Shown here: positions 59,201-64,000 of the stretch, piece after piece
How positions within the stretch are numbered: the first letter of the stretch is position 1
Layout: every line of letters begins with the position of its first letter
Source: Ditylenchus dipsaci
Taxonomy: Eukaryota > Nematoda > Chromadorea > Rhabditida > Anguinidae
Direction of reading: 5' to 3'
DNA: 64,000 nucleotides
NCBI GenBank assembly: GCA_004194705.1
Contig: SADC01001299.1
Location: forward strand, 310,001-374,000
The notes under the pieces: model-generated
Databases searched by the model: none
What the model was told of the DNA's origin: nothing
The model's input: the letters and a program-made list of their open reading frames with translations, nothing else
Position numbers and translations under genes: made by a program

Positions 59201-62200
59201 GAATATAAATTCAAATAAATAGTTTGATGGCTTTCAAAAGTGAGGCTTTGGGCCTAATTATTTTTTTGGCTGAAACTTGAGTTGAAACAGATGTTGAAAG
59301 TATTGAATTAGCCGTTTAATGAAACTCTCCCGGCTAGTGTCATACAACTCCCCCGAATAATTGAGCCTAGTGTAAAGTACACCAATCTCACATATTTTGC
59401 TTATACCATCATCCAAAGCTGATTTCGTAAGCATTTAGTCCAAAAGAGCATTTCTCATGAGAACAAAATATAGATAGATGTTCGAGAAAAGGTTGCCTGA
59501 CCTTGGTCTTGACCCAAACATACTGGTGGTTAGGTCTACCGGGAGATCAATTTACGCAGTGATTTCGGATGTATGCAAGTACATTTATAAGGGTTTGGTT
59601 ACACAGGCCAAAGCAAAAAAACATTGTGTAAAAGTAAGGCGGACTTGTCTTTGTGGCATATTGTGATTGTGAATTTCTTCTTTAGCCGTAATTCAAAAAC
59701 ACGATTCATCAATAAGTTCAGTCAAATTAATCCTGTTTATTTGAATCAAAATCTACCTCAAATGGACTTGAAATACTGTGCAGCTGGATGAGCCGCTGGT
59801 CCGACTGTAGCACCAGGGTCCGGTAATCAGCAGCAATGTTGAGACGAAATTTGCCGTACAATAAAGCTACCTTAAAGGGGCATACCAGCGCGTTACACGG
59901 TCAATTTCAAATTTTCAAAAGGCGGGGACCAGCCATATTCAAACCAGAATTATTTTTATATGCAAATTTTTATTCTGTAAAGAGCAATAAGTTATGAAAA
60001 GCACCATGTTAGCCCAATGACATGGTGGCTCAGTGGTAATGTATGGATGTTGTCCAAACGTGGATGGGTTCGTTTCCAACATGATGCATAGCTTTTTATA
60101 TGAAATGACAATTTTGTATTTAAAAATAATTCTTGTTTAAATATGCCTGGTCCCCCCGCCTTTTGAAAATTGAAATTGCCCGTGTAACGCGCTGGTATGC
60201 CTCTTTAACATGTAGCCTTTGAACAGAAATGTGCAAATTATATATTTAATCACCTCAGCACCCTCCAGCCGTAATTGCATTTGGTATGTGGTGAGACAAC
60301 TAAATGATCCAAATATTCATTTCATGATCAAAATATAGAGAAAAAAACATAATAACTACCTGCAACACTCAGCTGACGTGTATTTGATGTCTGGTCAGGC
60401 ACAGATGCTATGCTCAATTTAGTGCTGGTTACATTGCTGTTCTCCCTGCAAACATGCCGTTAAAAAATAAATTTGAAGGGCCCTTTAATCCGAGCAAGAC
60501 TCTTTATAAAAATTGTGTCTTGAGACTTATGTTTATTGTCTACCAGGCCTTCTGTTTTGGATGTTATATATGATAGAATTTTTTAACATACAAACAACTC
60601 AGGCCGGTGTGTTCTCCTAAAACATAAGTCCAAACTTTAAACGCGATGAATCCGAGCGCCGAATAATGCAAGAATTTAAAAAAAGAGGAAGACAAGCAAA
60701 AAACCAGCGTCCTTACTCTCCCTCAGTTTTGAGGAGAAATTCTGTAATTCATTCTGACTCATAAAAAATTTTATCCTCACTAAATTTTCGTTGAGAATCC
60801 GATTTTTTAAAAAATTTGTGTGTCATTGTTGGAGTAACAATGCTTTCGTGAAAAATTTACTCAAACGAAGATATGATTAATTGAAAAAAGCATATTTTCT
60901 GATATTTATATTCTTCTTTTTTGGTTTCCAAAGCATCTTTGACCTATCTTAGCTGGCCATCCTATCGTATCTTGCTGTATTGTGTGTAGTGGTTATTTAT
61001 AAATAGAGAACTGTGAAACTCATCAAAAAGATAAACTAAAAAGAGAATTATCGCATGAATTACTATTCGACCCAATGAATCCATGGGGGGGGGTGGACTA
61101 ATGCCAAGCAAAAATATTTTATATGAAGAATTTAACAATTATATTATAATGGGATTCACTGAATCATTCAGAATTATCTAATGAAACCCATTTTTAAATA
61201 ATAAACAAGTACTATTTAGCTTGTCAGGATTTTTCACACGAACTTTTCAAATTCATTTCTCAACCCCCCCCCCTTTAAACATAAATTCTTTTTGTAGGGT
61301 GTGCAGATTTTTTGGCATTATACAGCAGAGTCAAACTTCGATGTAACGTACACCCGATATACCTACACCCCTAATATAAAGTACGCCTGCCCGGTCTCTT
61401 TAATAATTAACTCTGTTAAAATTAGCGGCGCTAGTAGCGAATACCCCCCCCAACAAATTTTTTTTCAAAATCAGGTTTTAACCATTTCTAAGTAATTCAA
61501 ATGCGCTGAAAACGATAAAAAACGTGTTTTCGGGCATTTTCTGGCCTAAAAAGTTGATTTTTGGAAAAAAAATTTTTTGACCAAAATTCGACTTTTTGCC
61601 TTGGGGACCAAGGTTAACCACCTAAAAAATGGTACCTAGAGTCCTAAAAAGATGGAATTTGAACATAGTTTTGTTAGCTGGGGCCTACCGCATAAAGAAA
61701 CTCTGGTATGCATGCTTTTTTCATGCATCCAGAGTCACTTTCGAGTGATTTGTGTCTAAGGTATGTGGGTGTGCGCATCTCAACTCCAAGCCCCCAAGCC
61801 CCCTGCGCCCCCGAAGGGGGCGCAGGGGCTTGAGAGTTAGAGATGCGCGCACTCACTTACCTTAGAAATAATTCCGAGCAAGACTCTTGATCATAAAATG
61901 CATAAAGAGACTCTTTTTGCCTAGCTCCAGTGACAAAACGAGGTAGAATACCTTGGTCCCCAAGGCAAAAAGTCGAATTTTGGTCAAAAATTTTTTTTCC
62001 AAAATCAACTTTTTAGGCCAGAAAATGCCCGAAAACACGTTTTTTATCGTTTTCAGCGCATTTGAATTACTTAGAAATGGTTAAAACCTGATTTTGAAAA
62101 AAAATTTGTTGGGGGGGGTATTCGCTACTAGGGTCAAATTAGCCCATATATAACGTACACCTAACCTGGTCCTCAGAGTGTAGGTAATGTCGAAGTTTGA

Positions 62201-62880
62201 CTGTACTTTTGACCATATCAACTTCATATACGTGCGAATGTTTAAATAGCTATAGCTCGAAGACTCTTTGAAATCTCATCACAGAAAGAAATGTATTTTC
62301 ATTGAAGCACTGAATCCCAATTTTTCTTTATATCCTTAACTAGCCTGAGTAATTAAATTTTAATGAAACCCAAAATGCTTATTTAAAGAGTCTGTACTGT
62401 AGCATATGTTTTCACGGGTTTTATCAGCGCCCAAAATGTTGTTACCATGTTTGTGCAAATCCGCCAACCATTGTGCCTTGAGATGCTTCGAGCACTACCG
62501 GATTAGCCAAGGAGTCATCAGTCATGCTAACATTTACATTGCCGACAAGTGCAAGGTTAAGTCTGGACTGACCACTCCCATCCCTTTCTGTGGTCGTATT
62601 CAGCTAAAACTTGAAATTTTGTTAAGAACTGCTAATCAGGCCCTACCTCCAATCCATTGGCTACAGCTTGGAGGTGAGCAGTATTCAGCCGGAGCTCAGT
62701 AATGGTGGTGTTGGTAGTCCTGAGGGCGACACTCTCTTGACTGGTTCCATCGAAGGCAAGCAAGGATGTGTTGGACCAGACTGTGCTGTTAAGATGTGTC
62801 TCCCTGAGCTCTATTCTGGACTGAGAGGATAAAACCATCAGCTGTTTAGAGATGGAGATGTTGGAGTCCATTGAGTGCAC
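53271..62880 (-). CDS. Unidentified single-pass membrane glycoprotein (3' part of gene)
   Basis: Twelve exons from high to low coordinate: 62647-62880, 62446-62603, 60360-60445, 60254-60299, 59757-59870, 57295-57404, 57040-57244, 55300-55482, 54705-55239, 53779-54187, 53403-53564, 53271-53351. Phases agree at most junctions; 60254-60299 is one base short against copy C, and the 57040/55482 junction needs a missing exon or base. The outer part has repeated short beta-like blocks (TELRLNTAHL, YRTLVLQSDQRL, GGVLRVQNT) and many N-x-S/T sites. A Ser/Thr/Pro-rich exon, then a SEA-like stretch (VELKVKVTQPINL, LERHLNTVANSALN) precede one membrane helix (AGILIISVSFAIVF) and a basic 34-residue tail ending RVSQSP. 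By analogy with copies A-C it should begin with a signal-peptide exon beyond 63 kb. The family is not recognised. Confidence 0.7.
54330..54535 (-). repeat. R-family hairpin repeat in an intron
   Basis: Diverged R unit between glycoprotein exons 53779-54187 and 54705-55239, with GGTAAGTGAATGCGC, GCGCCCCCAAAGGGACGCAGG in the core and GGTTTAGATGCGCACACC. Confidence 0.55.
55795..56320. mobile_element. Palindromic element between glycoprotein exons
   Basis: Outer arms TACACCCCCAAAAAATGGTC (55797) and the inverted GACCATTTTCGGGGTGTA (56300-56317). An inner inverted pair, AACACGTTTTGCTGTTTA / TAAACAGCAAAACGTATT, lies at 56169-56230. It lies in the long gap (55483-57039) where one glycoprotein exon seems to be missing. 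Confidence 0.65.
57675..58355. mobile_element. GGCTAGGGG fold-back element with 15-bp tandem arms
   Basis: Ends GGCTAGGGGAAACTTGCC and the inverted partner, with perfect CCCTCGAT duplications at 57667-57674 and 58356-58363. Each arm is an array of the unit GCCAAAACGAAATTT (about eight on the left, four on the right), followed by a shared inner inverted block (CAGGGGGACCAAGGCAG / CTGCCTTGGTCCCCCTG). The structure resembles Drosophila FB/Galileo fold-back elements, although the family itself is different. Confidence 0.9.
58364..59756. other. Intron sequence of the glycoprotein gene; nothing firm recognised
   Basis: A GC-rich relic (AAATTCGCGCGCGACAAG, about 58818) resembles a terminus of the 18136-18437 family. 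An open stretch at 59478-59665 (KRLPDLGLDPNILVV) looks coding-like but matches no family I know and lies on the opposite strand to the gene. Confidence 0.4.
59872..60208. mobile_element. TTAA-flanked inverted-repeat element with tRNA-like core
   Basis: Begins TTAAAGGGGCATACCAGCGC and ends in the inverted GCGCTGGTATGCCTCTTTAA. TTAA at each end could be a target duplication. Between the arms, plus strand, TGGCTCAGTGG (60025-60035) and GGGTTCGTTTCC (60066-60077) are spaced like tRNA A and B boxes. It abuts glycoprotein exon 59757-59870 directly. A second copy lies at 62948-63235. Confidence 0.7.
61081..61275. mobile_element. G-run MITE, inverted copy of 29523-29735
   Basis: Starts with a G run, contains GTCAGGATTTTTCACACGAA near the right, and ends CTCAACCCCCCCCC. 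It is the reverse of the family member at 29523. It lies in the intron between glycoprotein exons 60360-60445 and 62446-62603. Confidence 0.6.
61323..62203. mobile_element. pogo-like element carrying a 700-bp palindrome
   Basis: Left end CAG..GTCAAACTTCGATGTAAC and right end GTCGAAGTTTGACTG, flanked by TA (61321-61322, 62204-62205). Inside, 61432-62130 is a near-perfect palindrome with ends TAGTAGCGAATACCCCCC and its reverse. The palindrome in turn holds an R unit, so three layers are nested. Confidence 0.75.
61660..61935 (+). repeat. R-family hairpin repeat, best-preserved unit
   Basis: Order: GGGGCCTACCGCATAAA, ATGCATG(C)TTTTTTCATGCATCC, CAGAGTCACTTTCGAGTG, TCTAAGGTATGTGGGTGTGC, GCGCATCTCAAC, a 30-bp GC stem-loop (CCCCTGCGCCCCCGAAGGGG), TTAGAGATGCGCGCACTCAC, TTACCTTAGA. 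The two halves pair, so the unit is itself a hairpin. Units occur near 17033, 33237, 34264, 34860, 36235, 44545 (half) and 54330. Confidence 0.75.
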
Positions 62881-62947
62881 CTAAACAATTTACTACTTTT
62901 CATTACATTAACATGAGTTATTTGTACACGTTTGTAAAGAGGTATGT

Positions 62948-63235
62948 TAAAGGGGCATACCAGCGCGTTACACGGTCAATTTCTTTAAAGGGCGGGAACC
63001 AGCCATATTCAAACGAAAATTTTTTGTTGTTGTTATTTGTTATTCTGTATAGAGCAATAAGTTATGAATAGCATATTGTCAGTCTAATAACACTGGTAGC
63101 TGAGTGGTAATCTGCTGATGTAGTCCGAACGAGGTCTACTTCGATTCCAACACGGTGTGTAGCTTTTAGCTAAAATTACGAATCCGTATCTAAAAATAAT
63201 TCTCGTTTGAACATACCTAGTCCTCGCCTTTACGA
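62948..63235. mobile_element. Second TTAA element with tRNA-like core
   Basis: Left arm TTAAAGGGGCATACCAGCGC is identical to the copy at 59872; the right end is degraded (CATACCTAGTCCTCGCC). The core retains TAGCTGAGTGG (63097-63107) and ACTTCGATTCC (63138-63148) at tRNA-like spacing even though the surrounding sequence has diverged. Confidence 0.65.
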
Positions 63236-63566
63236 ATGCAGACTTGACTGCATATAGAGCACTTGAAAGTGCAAAAACGCGGAAAAACCGCGATTCAAAA
63301 AAGTATTACTTTAATTACGGGCTAGGATCCCTTACTGTGACCTGTGGGAATTCAACGATTTTTTTTTCGCGTATCCTTGTAGCCAAGTCTTTTGCGAAGC
63401 TGATCGCCCATCTCTAAAAGCCTAAAAAGTAGGGCAACTAGCCTCCCAAGTTAAAAAACACCTTAATATTAATATCATGCGGCGGGTTGTTACATGACAC
63501 TGGAGCCGTCATTTTTCTAATTTTCGTAGAGATTCAGAGCTAAACAAGCCAAGTGAGGGCCAGGAT

Positions 63567-63952
63567 GGTACTTCTTCCGTTGGGGGACAAAACTCAATTT
63601 TATTAAACACTCAAATTTTATACAATTCAGCAATCTGGGACCATAAATGGAACATAATATCTGGTCCATTAAATTTTTTACGCCAAACAAAGTCAGAAAT
63701 ATACGATTGGAATAATGCTCTTGATGTGCCGAATTCTTTCTTATGACGCATTTTGTACTTCTGCCACATGGATTCCACAGCTTGAGTGTGCGCACCAGTC
63801 TCGGGATCCACAAAGTTGATTGAGTGGTTGACGGAAGAAAAAGTGAGAAAAGAAAGAAAAAGAAAAGTGAATAACAGAAAAAATAACTTAAAAGAAACGA
63901 ACGAAAAATGAAAAAAAAAATTGAGTTTTGTCCCCCCAACGGAAGAAGTACC
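63567..63952 (-). mobile_element. Merlin (IS1595-like) transposon, deletion derivative
   Basis: Ends GGTACTTCTTCCGTTGGGGG and inverted partner, about 36 bp long; CCAGGAT duplicated at 63560-63566 and 63953-63959 (eight bases with one mismatch if extended). Only the last exon of the transposase lies between the ends, so it is non-autonomous. Confidence 0.85.
63611..63830 (-). pseudogene. Merlin transposase C-terminal fragment
   Basis: Reads SINFVDPETGAHTQAVE, SMWQKYK and, further on, SDFVWRKKF before the stop at 63611. VDP.TGAHT..VE..W is the signature around the last catalytic glutamate of IS1595/Merlin transposases (DDE_Tnp_IS1595 domain family). The two upstream catalytic aspartates are absent, so it has no activity alone. 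Confidence 0.8.
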
Positions 63953-64000
63953 CCAGGATTTCGAGTATGTTTACACGTTTACGAGAATAACACAAAAAAA

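Overview
The window is nuclear DNA of an invertebrate animal, most likely a nematode. The one well-known gene is a type I regulatory subunit of cAMP-dependent protein kinase (PKA). Its amino terminus reads very much like nematode KIN-2, its exons are small, and its 3' splice sites are mostly TTTCAG or TTTTAG. The DNA is AT-rich and gene-poor and is crowded with nested repeats. There are no bacterial features. Several conserved exons carry single-base slips, mostly in or beside homopolymer runs, which suggests an assembly from error-prone long reads. Weak frameshifts should therefore not be read automatically as gene death.

Layout. 1-3343: 5' flank with a diverged 280-bp direct duplication. 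3344-17649 (+): the PKA regulatory gene, about 15 exons, with two alternative first exons: a canonical docking-domain exon pair and a separate exon starting with a myristoylation-like MG sequence. Its introns hold pogo-like, hAT-like and fold-back elements. 17650-22104: mostly repeats and an LTR remnant. 22105-23227 (+): a Ly6/uPAR-type gene, broken or misread. 23.6-52.1 kb: three diverged copies (A, B, C) of the 5' part of a minus-strand gene coding a secreted or membrane protein. Copy A is split by a gypsy-type retrotransposon, copy B by a 6.2-kb hAT transposon, and copy C is a deleted, probably dead paralogue. 53271-62880 (-): the best copy, an unidentified N-glycosylated single-pass membrane protein with a SEA-like stretch before the membrane segment and a basic tail. 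63567-63952: a Merlin (IS1595-like) transposon end.

Most notable: (1) a 1.05-kb poly-C-ended element inside the gypsy integrase region that carries an intron-containing fragment of the ribosomal protein P1 gene, i.e. gene capture by a DNA element; (2) a primer-binding site in that gypsy element matching about 50 nt of tRNA-Ser instead of the usual 18; (3) several inverted-repeat element families that carry tRNA-like A/B-box cores; (4) fold-back elements with tandem-repeat arms, whose 8-bp target duplications can be proved against empty sites in the local paralogous copies; (5) a PKA regulatory isoform predicted to lack the dimerisation/docking domain and to be myristoylated.

The tandem copies make the locus a natural before-and-after comparison for transposon insertions. 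No concerted operon-like system is visible: the host genes are unrelated except for the A/B/C/main paralogue family.
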